Positions 1 through 6,846 of a DNA stretch of 9,608 bases are shown one piece after another. Source of the DNA: Salinisphaera sp. UBA1666. Its GTDB lineage: Bacteria; Pseudomonadota; Gammaproteobacteria; Nevskiales; Salinisphaeraceae. Under the pieces are notes generated by a model. That model did not search any database and was not told the origin of the DNA. It saw nothing but the letters and a program-made list of their open reading frames with translations. The position numbers and the translations under genes are program-made. Location of the stretch: NCBI GenBank assembly GCA_002320455.1, contig DCKU01000027.1, forward strand, positions 1 through 9,608, in the 5' to 3' direction. Position 1 is the stretch's first letter. Each line of letters begins with the position of its first letter.

Positions 1-230
1 CGCGGCTTGGCCGCCGATGCGCCGCCTCATCTTATGACGACACGCCCTAGAACGCCAAGACGCAGACGCTGACCGACCAGTACAAGGCGCGCGGACGCGG
101 CGGCTGTGGCGGACAACGCACCTGGCAGTGGGTAGACGGCCACTTCCGGCTGTTGAAATACCGTGCCCAGGAAGAATGCAACGACTCTACGGGGCGCTAC
201 CCTACCGTCTTTAGCGCCAAGCGCCGCTAA
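1..230 (+). pseudogene. DUF1176-like protein, C-terminal end with an in-frame stop (partial, left end outside window)
   Basis: The plus frame ending in TAA at 228-230 reads like the C-terminus of DUF1176 proteins (periplasmic, function unknown). It has a KARGRGGCG segment where the family has a KGRGxGDCG-type motif, then WQWVDGHFRLLKYRAQEEC, matching the family's W-x-W-x-G-x-x-F-x-L...C ending. The same frame has a TAG at 48-50, only about 20 codons before the glycine-rich motif, and family-like residues continue on both sides of it. No ATG or GTG follows the TAG in this frame before the conserved part, so the downstream piece is unlikely to be an independent gene. I infer a nonsense mutation or a nearby frameshift; frame 1 is open until 70-72 and could be the original upstream frame. 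The left part lies outside the window. The family assignment is from memory and moderately sure. Confidence 0.5.
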
Positions 231-235
231 GGATC

Positions 236-248
236 GCCTGCGCCAGGC
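236..248. terminator. Small hairpin between convergent stops
   Basis: GCCTG-CGC-CAGGC is a perfect 5-bp stem with a 3-nt loop. It lies in the 21-bp gap between the DUF1176-like stop (230) and the rlmJ stop (252). Its position suits a bidirectional terminator, but neither strand has a following T-tract, so termination is only suggested. Confidence 0.3.
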
Positions 249-251
249 AAG

Positions 252-1103
252 CTACTCGCCGGCCAGCCAGCGGCTCTGGCACCGCGCTTGGCCGCCCCAG
301 ACGCGTGTGATGGCGGTAAGGCCTGCGTCGAGACGCTGATCCAGCTGGTACGGCGGGTTGAGCAGCACCAGCCCGCTGCCGTACATGCCCGACTGCCCGG
401 GCGCCAGATCGTGGTGCACCAGCTCGCTCTGCCAGATTTTAGGAATCCCGGCACGGCCCAGCCCGTCGGTCAGCGTGCGATGACGATCGTCGGCCAGCAG
501 CGGATACCAGACCAGGATGACGGCGTGTCGTGTTTTCTTGGCGACCTGCTTGAAGGCTTTTAGGACGTCGCGGTACTCGGTCTTCACCTCGTAGCTGGGA
601 TCGATCAGCGCGCACAGGCGCGGCGTGGCCACCGGCTGCATCTTGGCGAGCCCGGCCAGGCCGTCGGCATGAATCCGGCGGATCTGCTTGCGGGCGAGAG
701 AGGTCTGGCTGTCCAGACCGCGATGCTCGCCGGGGTGCAGCTCGAACAACGAAAGCGGATCCTGGCGCCGCTGCGCTTGGGCAAACCACCAGGGCGAGCC
801 AGGGTAGACGCGCAACGCTTCTCCCGACTGGAGGCCGGCCAGCCGGCCCAGCCAGTCGTCTAGCAGCGGATCGGCCGCCAGCGCCTTGCGCTGGGCCCAG
901 ACGGGCACGATGCCGTCACGGTATTCGCCCGCCTGCCGTGTATGGGCATCGGCCAGCGGATAGAGCCCGCGCCCGGCGTGCGTATCCACCATGGTGATTG
1001 CCGACGTCTTGGCTTGAAGCGCTGACAACAAGCCGAATAACGCCAGATGTTTATGGACATCGGCAAAGCTGCCGGCGTGGTAGGCGTGCTGGTAGGAGAG
1101 CAT
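252..1103 (-). CDS. rlmJ: 23S rRNA (adenine(2030)-N6)-methyltransferase RlmJ
   Basis: RlmJ transfers a methyl group from S-adenosylmethionine to N6 of A2030 in 23S rRNA, in the cytoplasm. The 283-aa product is close to the 280 aa of the E. coli enzyme. It starts with the family signature MLSYQHAYHAGSFADVHKH (residues 1-19; E. coli has MLSYRHSFHAGNHADVLKH). DTHAGRGLYPL follows near residues 40-51, then YPGSPWW and FELHPGEH. Motif IV of N6-adenine methyltransferases, usually DPPY, is DPSY here (D168, P169, S170, Y171). The ATG at 1103 is chosen because the conserved N-terminus begins there, although no clear Shine-Dalgarno precedes it. The gene stands alone, divergent from the nucleotidase gene and convergent with the DUF1176 remnant. 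Confidence 0.95.
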   Translation of the reverse strand: MLSYQHAYHAGSFADVHKHLALFGLLSALQAKTSAITMVDTHAGRGLYPLADAHTRQAGEYRDGIVPVWAQRKALAADPLLDDWLGRLAGLQSGEALRVYPGSPWWFAQAQRRQDPLSLFELHPGEHRGLDSQTSLARKQIRRIHADGLAGLAKMQPVATPRLCALIDPSYEVKTEYRDVLKAFKQVAKKTRHAVILVWYPLLADDRHRTLTDGLGRAGIPKIWQSELVHHDLAPGQSGMYGSGLVLLNPPYQLDQRLDAGLTAITRVWGGQARCQSRWLAGE

Positions 1104-1159
1104 GGCATCGGGTTGGCGTGGCGATGTCTTATTGTGAAAGCCCGCAGGCCCGAGGGCCA

Positions 1160-1185
1160 GTGACGCGGTGGCACTCTTGCGTCAC
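1160..1185. promoter_or_regulatory. 7-bp inverted repeat in the divergent promoter region
   Basis: GTGACGC (1160-1166) and GCGTCAC (1179-1185) form a perfect inverted repeat with a 12-bp spacer, between rlmJ and the nucleotidase gene. The right arm is also the first half-site of the proposed Pho box. It could be an operator half-site pair or a chance match; GC-rich DNA makes short inverted repeats common. Confidence 0.25.
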
Positions 1186-1212
1186 GGGGTTGTCACGCAC
1201 TCGGTCTAGGCT
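1179..1212 (+). promoter_or_regulatory. Candidate PhoB-dependent promoter (Pho box plus -10)
   Basis: Two half-sites, GCGTCAC (1179-1185) and TTGTCAC (1190-1196), are separated by 4 bp, giving the 11-bp period of a Pho box (consensus half-site CTGTCAT or CTGTCAC). Exactly 10 bp after the second half-site is TAGGCT (1207-1212), which keeps the T, A and final T of a -10 hexamer. E. coli phoA has the same order and spacing, including GTTGTCAC followed by 10 bp and then TATAGT. There is no separate good -35, as expected for a PhoB-activated promoter. Against it, the first half-site matches only 4/7 and the spacer is GGGG rather than A/T-rich. The downstream gene encodes an exported phosphoesterase, which fits a phosphate-starvation gene. 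Transcription would start near 1219. Confidence 0.5.
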
Positions 1213-1241
1213 TTTGCGATTGCCTGCCGGTTCTTGTTTTT

Positions 1242-1247
1242 GGGGGA
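1242..1247 (+). promoter_or_regulatory. Ribosome binding site that fixes the nucleotidase start
   Basis: GGGGGA lies 4 nt before the ATG at 1252. This supports ATG 1252 over the in-frame TTG at 1234, which would put the purine run inside the coding region and add six residues before a normal lipoprotein signal. Confidence 0.6.
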
Positions 1248-1251
1248 AATA

Positions 1252-3462
1252 ATGCAGCACCGACCGATACGCCGCGCCGCGCGGCTACTGGCTTTGATGA
1301 CCAGCCTGGCGGCCGCGGGCCTGACCGCTTGTAGTGACGATGCGTCCGTGGCGCTTAACCAGCGCGATAGTGCGCCGACGCCCGGTCAAGACGCGCCGCC
1401 TGCCGAGACGGCCTATCGGCTGCAGCTGCTGCATTTTGCGGATATGGACGGCTCGACCGACGCACTGGATAACGTTGTCAACTTCTCGGAGCTGGTCAGC
1501 GCGTTTCGCAGCGTGCCGACGCTGACTGACAACACACTGGTGGCCAGCTCCGGCGACAATTTCATCCCCGGCCCGCGCTTTTTCGCGGCCGGCGTGCGCA
1601 CCCCGGCCACTCAGGCCGCGCTCGGCGTGCCCGGCAACGGCCGTGGCGATATCGTCTTCGTCAACGCATTCGGGACCGCGGCCTCGGCTCTGGGCAACCA
1701 CGATCTGGACCAGGGCACTGAAGCCTTCGCCGGGCTGATCGCCGCCGACGAGCCGGAAAGTGGGCCTGCTTACCCTGGCGCGGAGTTTCCTTATCTGTCG
1801 ACCAACACGGATTTTGCCGGTGACGACAATCTGGAGCCGTTGATCGCGGCCTCGGGCCGGCCCGCCGCCCAGAGCGCCGGACGGGTCAGCGGCTCGGCCA
1901 CGGTCGAGGTCGGCGGCCAGACCATCGGCCTGGTGGGCGCCAGCACGCCGCTGCTGGCCAGCATCACGGCCACCGGCGGGCTGGCGCTATCGCCGACCGA
2001 CTTCACGATGACGCCGGCCGGCTACGACGCGCTGGCAGCCGCCATCCAGCCGGCCGTCGATGCACTCACCGCACGCGGCATCGACAAGATCGTGCTGCTT
2101 GCGCATATGCAACAGATCGCCATCGAACAGGCGCTGGCCGAGCGCCTGCGCGGCGTGGATATCATCGTGGCCGGCGGCTCCAACACGTTGCTGGCCGACG
2201 AAAACGATGTGCTGCGCGCTGGCGACACGGCCGCCGGACCCTATCCCATCCAACTCGAAGACGCCGACGGTGAGCCCACTCTGGTCGTCAACGTCGACGG
2301 CGACTACAAATACCTGGGCCGTCTGGTGGTGGATTTCGATGCCGACGGCCACCTGCTGCCCTCGTCGCTGGACAGCAGCGTCAACGGCGCCTGGGCCAGC
2401 ACCGATGCCGTGGTCGAGACCCTGGCCAATCGTGATCTGGATATCACCGCCCCCACCGCTGTCACCGAGACCCAGGCCGCCCTGCAGTCGGTACTGGCCG
2501 ATCAGGACGGCAATATCCAGGGCGTGACCGATGTCTATCTGGACGGTCGTCGCACACAGGTACGCACCGAAGAAACCAACCTGGGTGATCTGACCGCCGA
2601 CGCCAACCTGTTCTATGCCCGGCGGGCCGAGCCGGGCGTCCAGATCGCCATCAAGAACGGCGGTGGCATCCGCGACGACATTGGCCGTGTGGTGGTGCCA
2701 CCGGGCAGCAGCGGCGCCCCGGATCTATTGCCGCCCCAGGCCAATGCTTCGATCGGCAAGCCGGACGGCGGTGTGTCGCAGTTCGATATCGCCGGCGCGC
2801 TGCGTTTCAACAACAGCCTGACGCTCGTCACGCTCACTGCCGCCGAGCTGCGCGATGTGATGGAATATGCCGTGGCGGCCACCACCGACGGAGCCACGCC
2901 CGGCCAGTTCCCCCAGATCGGCGGCTTTCATATCACCTTTGACCCGGCCAACACGGCCCGCAGCAGTGGCCAGGCCAATCGCGCGGCCAATACCGACGGC
3001 AACCGTATCCGGCGTATCGCGCTGACAGACGCAAGCGGCACGGAAACCCGCGTGCTGGTCGAGAACGGCATGCTGGCGGTGCCGGCCGACACGCCGATCC
3101 GTGCCGTGTTTCTGGCCTTCACCGCGGCCTGCGTGCCGGGTGACAACTACAGCCCGGACGGCGCCGACTGTGGCGACGGCTATCCGCTGAAAAATCTCGG
3201 CACCCCACAGCGTCGCGAGCTGGACCCCGGCGTAGCCGACGACGCCAGTGCGGTCGCCGTGGATTACGACCCCGGCCGCTCGGGCTTTGCAGCCACCGGC
3301 AGCGAGCAGGACGCACTGGCCGAGTATCTACAGGCGCGTTACTGCCCGGGCGACGTTGCCGCCTGTGACGACGACAGCGGGGCCGCGTTCAACCAAGCCG
3401 AAACACCACCGGCCGAGGATCGCCGGATCGTGAATCTGGCAGCTCGTCGCTCGGCCGGCTAG
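1252..3462 (+). CDS. Lipoprotein metallophosphoesterase / 5'-nucleotidase family protein
   Basis: This is a 736-aa member of the UshA-like family (N-terminal calcineurin-like metallophosphoesterase, C-terminal 5'-nucleotidase domain). Members hydrolyse nucleotides or other phosphoesters outside the inner membrane. The N-terminus has basic residues, a hydrophobic stretch and the lipobox LTAC with Cys27; Ser at +2 predicts outer-membrane sorting. Metallophosphoesterase blocks are LLHFADMDG (D64, D66), SSGDN (D102), GNHDLD (N149, H150), an AHMQQ segment (H285) and AGGSNT (308-312). The C-terminal domain runs from about residue 425 to 615, with NLGDLTADA, NGGGIRDD (N469, R474) and NNSLTLVTLTAAELRDVME. 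A Cys-containing tail (CVPGDNYSPDGADC, YCPGDVAAC) suggests disulfides. Two canonical metal positions differ: the His of D-x-H is Asp, and the GHS(H/Q) motif is GGSN, so substrate and metal use may differ from UshA. It has its own candidate Pho promoter. The family is sure, the exact substrate unknown. Confidence 0.9.
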   Translation: MQHRPIRRAARLLALMTSLAAAGLTACSDDASVALNQRDSAPTPGQDAPPAETAYRLQLLHFADMDGSTDALDNVVNFSELVSAFRSVPTLTDNTLVASSGDNFIPGPRFFAAGVRTPATQAALGVPGNGRGDIVFVNAFGTAASALGNHDLDQGTEAFAGLIAADEPESGPAYPGAEFPYLSTNTDFAGDDNLEPLIAASGRPAAQSAGRVSGSATVEVGGQTIGLVGASTPLLASITATGGLALSPTDFTMTPAGYDALAAAIQPAVDALTARGIDKIVLLAHMQQIAIEQALAERLRGVDIIVAGGSNTLLADENDVLRAGDTAAGPYPIQLEDADGEPTLVVNVDGDYKYLGRLVVDFDADGHLLPSSLDSSVNGAWASTDAVVETLANRDLDITAPTAVTETQAALQSVLADQDGNIQGVTDVYLDGRRTQVRTEETNLGDLTADANLFYARRAEPGVQIAIKNGGGIRDDIGRVVVPPGSSGAPDLLPPQANASIGKPDGGVSQFDIAGALRFNNSLTLVTLTAAELRDVMEYAVAATTDGATPGQFPQIGGFHITFDPANTARSSGQANRAANTDGNRIRRIALTDASGTETRVLVENGMLAVPADTPIRAVFLAFTAACVPGDNYSPDGADCGDGYPLKNLGTPQRRELDPGVADDASAVAVDYDPGRSGFAATGSEQDALAEYLQARYCPGDVAACDDDSGAAFNQAETPPAEDRRIVNLAARRSAG

Positions 3463-4160
3463 AGCCGATCGAGCAGCTCGCGCTTCTTGGCTGTGAACTC
3501 GGCGTCGGTGAGTACGCCCTGGGCGTGTAGCTCGCCCAGGCGTTCGAGCGTATCCAGGATGCCTGCGGCCGCGCCCTCGCCGGTGCCCGCCTCGGGCTCC
3601 GGCGTCGCGACGCGCGCCATATCGTCCAGCGTCAGCTCGCCTTCCGGCGTGGTGAAGACGGTATGCGTCTGTCCGTCACTACGGCTCTGGGCCACGCCGA
3701 TGATCTCGGCCGCCCCGGTATCGAACAGCGTGACGTCGCCCCCGCGGCGCACCGCCAGGCGCGAACGGGCCCGAAAGTACGCATACGCCAGCTCGTCGCT
3801 GGCACCGGCCGCGTCGGGGCTGCCCAACTCGTCCGGCCACCAGCGCGCCTGCGGCGTCGAGTCAGCGGACGGCCAGGCCTGTGCCGTGGGTGATTCGGCC
3901 CGCACGTGCTCGGATATGGCCTGGCAGAGAGCGTCGATGCGATGCGTGAGGATCGTATCGTCGGGCCGCCCCGTCAGAATGAGCCCGCCGCGCATCCATT
4001 GCCCCGGCCCGCCCAATTCGGCGTGATCGAACATGGCCATGTCACCCGCCCCGGCGCGCACGGCTTCGAGCAGATGCGCGATGGCGGCATACGAAAACGC
4101 ATGATCGGCCTGCCAGGCCGTAACGACGTCGTGATCGACTGGGTTATCAGGTTCGGTCAT
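3459..4160 (-). CDS. SHOCT domain-containing protein
   Basis: This 233-aa soluble protein has no signal peptide or membrane segment. The last ~34 residues (about 200-233, GILDTLERLGELHAQGVLTD onward to KKRELLDRL) are a typical SHOCT domain, a short C-terminal helical pair found on many unrelated proteins and thought to mediate oligomerisation. The first 200 residues match a family often seen with this tail. It has MFDHAELGGPGQWMRGG (about 43-59), a conserved central WWPDELGSPDAAG block, AYFRARSRLAVRRGG, and then a TLFDTG strand region. The family's biochemical function is unknown to me. Translation starts at ATG 4160 with AGGG 8 nt upstream. The gene is divergent from dinB and converges on the nucleotidase gene; their stop codons overlap in a single CTAG. 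Confidence 0.75.
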   Translation of the reverse strand: MTEPDNPVDHDVVTAWQADHAFSYAAIAHLLEAVRAGAGDMAMFDHAELGGPGQWMRGGLILTGRPDDTILTHRIDALCQAISEHVRAESPTAQAWPSADSTPQARWWPDELGSPDAAGASDELAYAYFRARSRLAVRRGGDVTLFDTGAAEIIGVAQSRSDGQTHTVFTTPEGELTLDDMARVATPEPEAGTGEGAAAGILDTLERLGELHAQGVLTDAEFTAKKRELLDRL

Positions 4161-4268
4161 ACGCTATGCCCTGTCACCGTTGATTGACACCGGCGGCCCG
4201 GCGGCGCCGCGGCGAACGCTAGGCCGCCATTGTGCCGTGATTTTCGCCCCGGGATACTGAAACCCGCT

Positions 4269-4298
4269 TGCACACAGCGCCCGACGTCGGCATATACC
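4269..4298 (+). promoter_or_regulatory. Candidate dinB promoter with a palindrome in its spacer
   Basis: TTGCAC (4269-4274) and TATACC (4293-4298) are 18 bp apart; CATATA at 4291-4296 would give 16 bp. The spacer holds a perfect 10-bp palindrome, CCGACGTCGG (4281-4290), which could be an operator. Transcription would start at or very near the ATG at 4305, implying a leaderless or nearly leaderless mRNA, which fits the lack of a clear Shine-Dalgarno. No LexA box of the CTGT-N8-ACAG type is visible in 4161-4304. Confidence 0.3.
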
Positions 4299-4304
4299 TG
4301 GGTC

Positions 4305-5396
4305 ATGCCGGGCTCATCCGATCATCCAAGCGCTGCGCGCAAGATCGTCCACGTAGACATGGATGCGTTCTATGCCTCGGTGGAGCAGCGCGACCGGCCG
4401 GAACTGCGGGGCCTGCCCGTGGTCGTCTGCAAGAAAAGCCCCAGGGCCGTGGTGACCGCGGCCAGCTATGAGGCGCGCCCGTTTGGCGTGCGCTCGGCCA
4501 TGCCGGCCATGCGCGCGGCCAAGCTCTGCCCGAACGCGGTGTTCGTGGACCCGGACTTTGCCCGCTACAAGGCTGTATCCGCCCAGATTCGAGAGATCTT
4601 TTTTCGCTACACGCCGCATGTCGAGCCGTTGTCGCTGGACGAGGCGTATCTGGATGTCACCCACCCCTTGATCGCCTCACCGTCGGCTACGGCTACCGCG
4701 GCCGCCATTCGCGGCGAGATCCGCGACACTACGGGGCTGACGGCCTCTGCCGGTATCGCCCCCAACAAGTTCTTGGCCAAGATTGCCTCCGACTGGCGTA
4801 AGCCCGACGGCCAGTTCGTGATCAAGCCGCATCAGGTTGATCGTTTTCTGCACGACCTAGACGTGGCCAAGATCCCCGGCGTCGGCCGGGTCATGCGCGC
4901 CAAACTCGCCGACATGGGCCTGCACACGATGGGTGAGCTACGCGCGTTGTCGCCCGACGTGCTTGTCGAGCGCTTCGGGCGCTGGGGCCAACGCCTGGCC
5001 GAGCTGGCGCGCGGCATCGACGAGCGGCCGGTCAAGACCCACCGCGCGGCTGCCCAGATTTCGGCCGAAGACACATTGTCGGCCGACGAGGTTCTGGCTG
5101 ATCTAGCCCCGCATATCCAGCGCATGGCCGACAAGACCTGGGCGGCCTATCAACGCAAAGCCGATCGCGTGGCGCGTACCGTGGTGCTCAAGCTCAAGAC
5201 CGCGGACTTCCAGATCTTGACGCGCAGCTATACCCCACCGGTGCCACCGGCCTCGTGTGCCGAGTTGCACGAGATCGCTCTGGCGCTGCGCTGGCGTGTC
5301 GAACTGCCTGTCTCGACCCGCTATCGCCTGGTGGGCGTCGGGCTGTCCGGCTTCGTCGACGAAGCACCCGATATGCAGCAAACAGCGCTGTTCTGA
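4305..5396 (+). CDS. dinB: DNA polymerase IV (Y-family translesion polymerase)
   Basis: Pol IV copies past damaged bases with low fidelity and is recruited by the sliding clamp. The 363-aa product has the palm motif HVDMDAFYASVEQ (catalytic D18; steric-gate position Y23 where E. coli has Phe), SLDEAYLDVT with catalytic D112 and E113, GIAPNKFLAKIASDWRKPDG, and the helix-hairpin-helix IPGVGRV. The little-finger domain follows. It ends in QTALF (359-363), a good clamp-binding peptide at the usual C-terminal position. I chose ATG 4305 because most homologues begin a few residues before the IxHVDMD strand. The in-frame TTG at 4230 would add 25 residues with no family similarity. The gene opens a plus-strand run, but the 92-bp gap to the next gene suggests that gene may have its own promoter. 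Confidence 0.95.
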   Translation: MPGSSDHPSAARKIVHVDMDAFYASVEQRDRPELRGLPVVVCKKSPRAVVTAASYEARPFGVRSAMPAMRAAKLCPNAVFVDPDFARYKAVSAQIREIFFRYTPHVEPLSLDEAYLDVTHPLIASPSATATAAAIRGEIRDTTGLTASAGIAPNKFLAKIASDWRKPDGQFVIKPHQVDRFLHDLDVAKIPGVGRVMRAKLADMGLHTMGELRALSPDVLVERFGRWGQRLAELARGIDERPVKTHRAAAQISAEDTLSADEVLADLAPHIQRMADKTWAAYQRKADRVARTVVLKLKTADFQILTRSYTPPVPPASCAELHEIALALRWRVELPVSTRYRLVGVGLSGFVDEAPDMQQTALF

Positions 5397-5428
5397 CGTT
5401 TTTCGTCGCGCGCTGATACGCGGACTCG

Positions 5429-5457
5429 TTGACGCCCGGGACCGGCTTTGCTCAATT
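5429..5457 (+). promoter_or_regulatory. Candidate promoter for the gst-tpm pair
   Basis: TTGACG (5429-5434, 5/6 match to the -35 consensus) is followed after 17 bp by TCAATT (5452-5457, 3/6 match to -10), in the only AT-rich patch of the 92-bp gap between dinB and the GST gene. The start would fall near 5464, leaving a leader of about 25 nt before ATG 5489. Confidence 0.35.
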
Positions 5458-5488
5458 AAAGCGTATCGCTGCCATCACGAGAGACGTC

Positions 5489-6190
5489 ATGACGTATGCG
5501 CTGTACTACTGGCCCACTATCCCCGGACGCGGCGAGTTTATACGTCTGGCCTTCGAGGACGCCGGGGTCGACTATGTTGACGTCGGGCGGCAACGAGGGG
5601 CTGCGGCGGTGGCCGAAATGATCAATCGCGGCGCGCATTTTGCCCCGCCGATTGTAGAAACGGCGCTCGAGTCGGTGTCTCAGGTGGCCAATATTCTTGC
5701 GTGGTTGGCCTATCCGCTGGATCTCAGGCCGAGCAGCGACCGCGATTTTCGTCGCCTAGTCCAGCTGCAACTCACCCTCGCCGACTTCGTGGCCGAGATT
5801 CACAACGTGCATCACCCGCTGGGACCGGAGATCTACTACGAAGACATCGTGGATACCGCCCGCCAGGCCGCCCGCGCGTTTCGCCACGAACGGTTGCCGG
5901 CGTTTCTGGCGTATTTCGAGCGCAGCTTGACCGAGAACCCCATGGGCCACGATTGGATCGTGGGCGACGGCTGTACTACCCTTGATCTTTCACTGTTCCA
6001 GGTCATGCGCGGGCTGCGATACGCCTTTCCAAACGCCATGCGCCTCATGACCACGCCCTGGCTCGACGAGCTGGTGCACCGCGTGGCCCACCGACCGGGG
6101 ATTCGGGCGTATCTGGACAGTGATCGACGGCTGGCCTTCAACAACGACGGCATCTTTCGTCACTATCCAGAACTCGACGAGCAGGTGTAA
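5489..6190 (+). CDS. Glutathione S-transferase family protein
   Basis: GSTs conjugate glutathione to electrophiles in the cytosol. The 233-aa product has a thioredoxin-like N-domain beginning ALYYWPTIPGRGEFIRLAFE, where Tyr6 or Tyr7 is the likely catalytic Tyr and the GRxE-x-IRL helix resembles sigma/mu-type GSTs. A PPIVE turn follows (P54, probable cis-Pro). E61-S62 in ALESVSQVANILAWLA form the usual gamma-glutamyl binding pair. The all-helical C-domain includes HHPLGPEIYYED and the N-capping segment CTTLDLSLFQV before GLRYAFP. ATG 5489 is chosen because the first beta-strand starts directly after it and GAGAG lies just upstream; the in-frame TTG at 5429 would add 20 unrelated residues. Its TAA overlaps the ATG of tpm by one base, so the two are probably co-translated. 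The exact class and substrate are not known. Confidence 0.88.
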   Translation: MTYALYYWPTIPGRGEFIRLAFEDAGVDYVDVGRQRGAAAVAEMINRGAHFAPPIVETALESVSQVANILAWLAYPLDLRPSSDRDFRRLVQLQLTLADFVAEIHNVHHPLGPEIYYEDIVDTARQAARAFRHERLPAFLAYFERSLTENPMGHDWIVGDGCTTLDLSLFQVMRGLRYAFPNAMRLMTTPWLDELVHRVAHRPGIRAYLDSDRRLAFNNDGIFRHYPELDEQV

Positions 6191-6846
6191 TGGACAGGGA
6201 ATTCTGGCACGCGCGCTGGAGCAACGACGACATCGGTTTTCATCAAGACGAGGTCCATCCGGTCCTCGTCGATCACTGGCCTGCCCTGGGGTTGAAGGCA
6301 GGCAGCCGCATCTTGGTGCCGCTGGCTGGCAAAAGCCTGGATATGCGCTGGCTGGCGGACCAGGGCTACCGCGTGACCGGCATCGAGCTGTCGGAGAAGG
6401 CCGCCGAGGCTTTTTTCAAGGAACAGAACATCGCCTATACGCGTAAAAAACGCGGCGCTTTCGATTGTTTCACAAGCCCCAATATCGAGATTCGCGTCGG
6501 CGATATTTTCGATATGACGCCGGCCGAGCTGACGCGTTTTGAAGGCTTCTACGACCGGGCGGCGCTTATCGCCCTGCCCGACGGCCTGCGCGAGGATTAC
6601 GTGGCCCATCTCATGCCGGGCCTGCGTCGCGGTGCCACCGGCCTGCTCATCACGTTTTCCTACGACGAAGCCTTGATGGAGGGCCCGCCGTTTTCTGTCA
6701 CCGATGAAGACGTGGGCGGCCTGTACGGGCGCTATGCCCACGTCGACCTGATGGCCGAGCGGCGCGGGCCCGCCAAGAGCGCGGCCCTGCGCGACAAGGG
6801 CCTGACGGACGTCCGCGACGGGATCTATCGCATCGTGCGGCGTTAA
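6190..6846 (+). CDS. tpm: Thiopurine S-methyltransferase (TPMT family)
   Basis: TPMT uses S-adenosylmethionine to methylate thiol sulfur, and in bacteria also selenium or tellurium compounds, giving volatile or less toxic products. At 218 aa it has the length of the Pseudomonas enzyme. Landmarks are FWHARWSNDDIGFHQ (5-19), the SAM loop VPLAGKSLDMRWLADQGYRV (43-62) and GIELSEKAAEAFF. Further on are the FDMTP acidic stretch, YDRAALIALP (the aromatic/acidic motif of the family) and a normal end, YRIVRR. The usual PLCGKS is PLAGKS, a mild change. It starts within the GST stop (TAATG), which indicates translational coupling and a shared detoxification role. The stop codon TAA (6844-6846) is part of the TTAA that flanks the inserted element immediately downstream, so the gene is intact by one base. 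Confidence 0.94.
   Translation: MDREFWHARWSNDDIGFHQDEVHPVLVDHWPALGLKAGSRILVPLAGKSLDMRWLADQGYRVTGIELSEKAAEAFFKEQNIAYTRKKRGAFDCFTSPNIEIRVGDIFDMTPAELTRFEGFYDRAALIALPDGLREDYVAHLMPGLRRGATGLLITFSYDEALMEGPPFSVTDEDVGGLYGRYAHVDLMAERRGPAKSAALRDKGLTDVRDGIYRIVRR
6843..6846. repeat. Left TTAA target duplication of the MITE
   Basis: TTAA directly precedes the left terminal repeat and includes the tpm stop codon. It pairs with TTAA at 7165-7168. Because TTAA is self-complementary, the true duplication could be 4 bp (TTAA) or 2 bp (TA). Confidence 0.7.

Noticed and set aside
1147..1158. GGCCC-GA-GGGCC hairpin upstream of rlmJ
   Set aside because: Short GC-only stem with a 2-nt loop, expected by chance in this composition.
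4257..4277. CTG...CAG pair upstream of dinB as a LexA box
   Set aside because: The spacing is 15 bp, not the 10 bp required between CTG and CAG.
4230..4304. Upstream TTG start extending DinB by 25 residues
   Set aside because: The extension lacks family similarity and overlaps the candidate promoter; ATG 4305 matches the usual DinB start.
5381..5403. Palindrome AACAGCGCTGTT at the dinB end plus a T5 run as a terminator
   Set aside because: The T-run begins 6 nt after the stem and the stem is short with almost no loop, so it is a poor intrinsic terminator; the palindrome also encodes the clamp-binding tail.
5429..5488. Upstream TTG start extending the GST by 20 residues
   Set aside because: The first beta-strand of the GST fold starts right after ATG 5489, and the TTG is better explained as part of a -35 hexamer.
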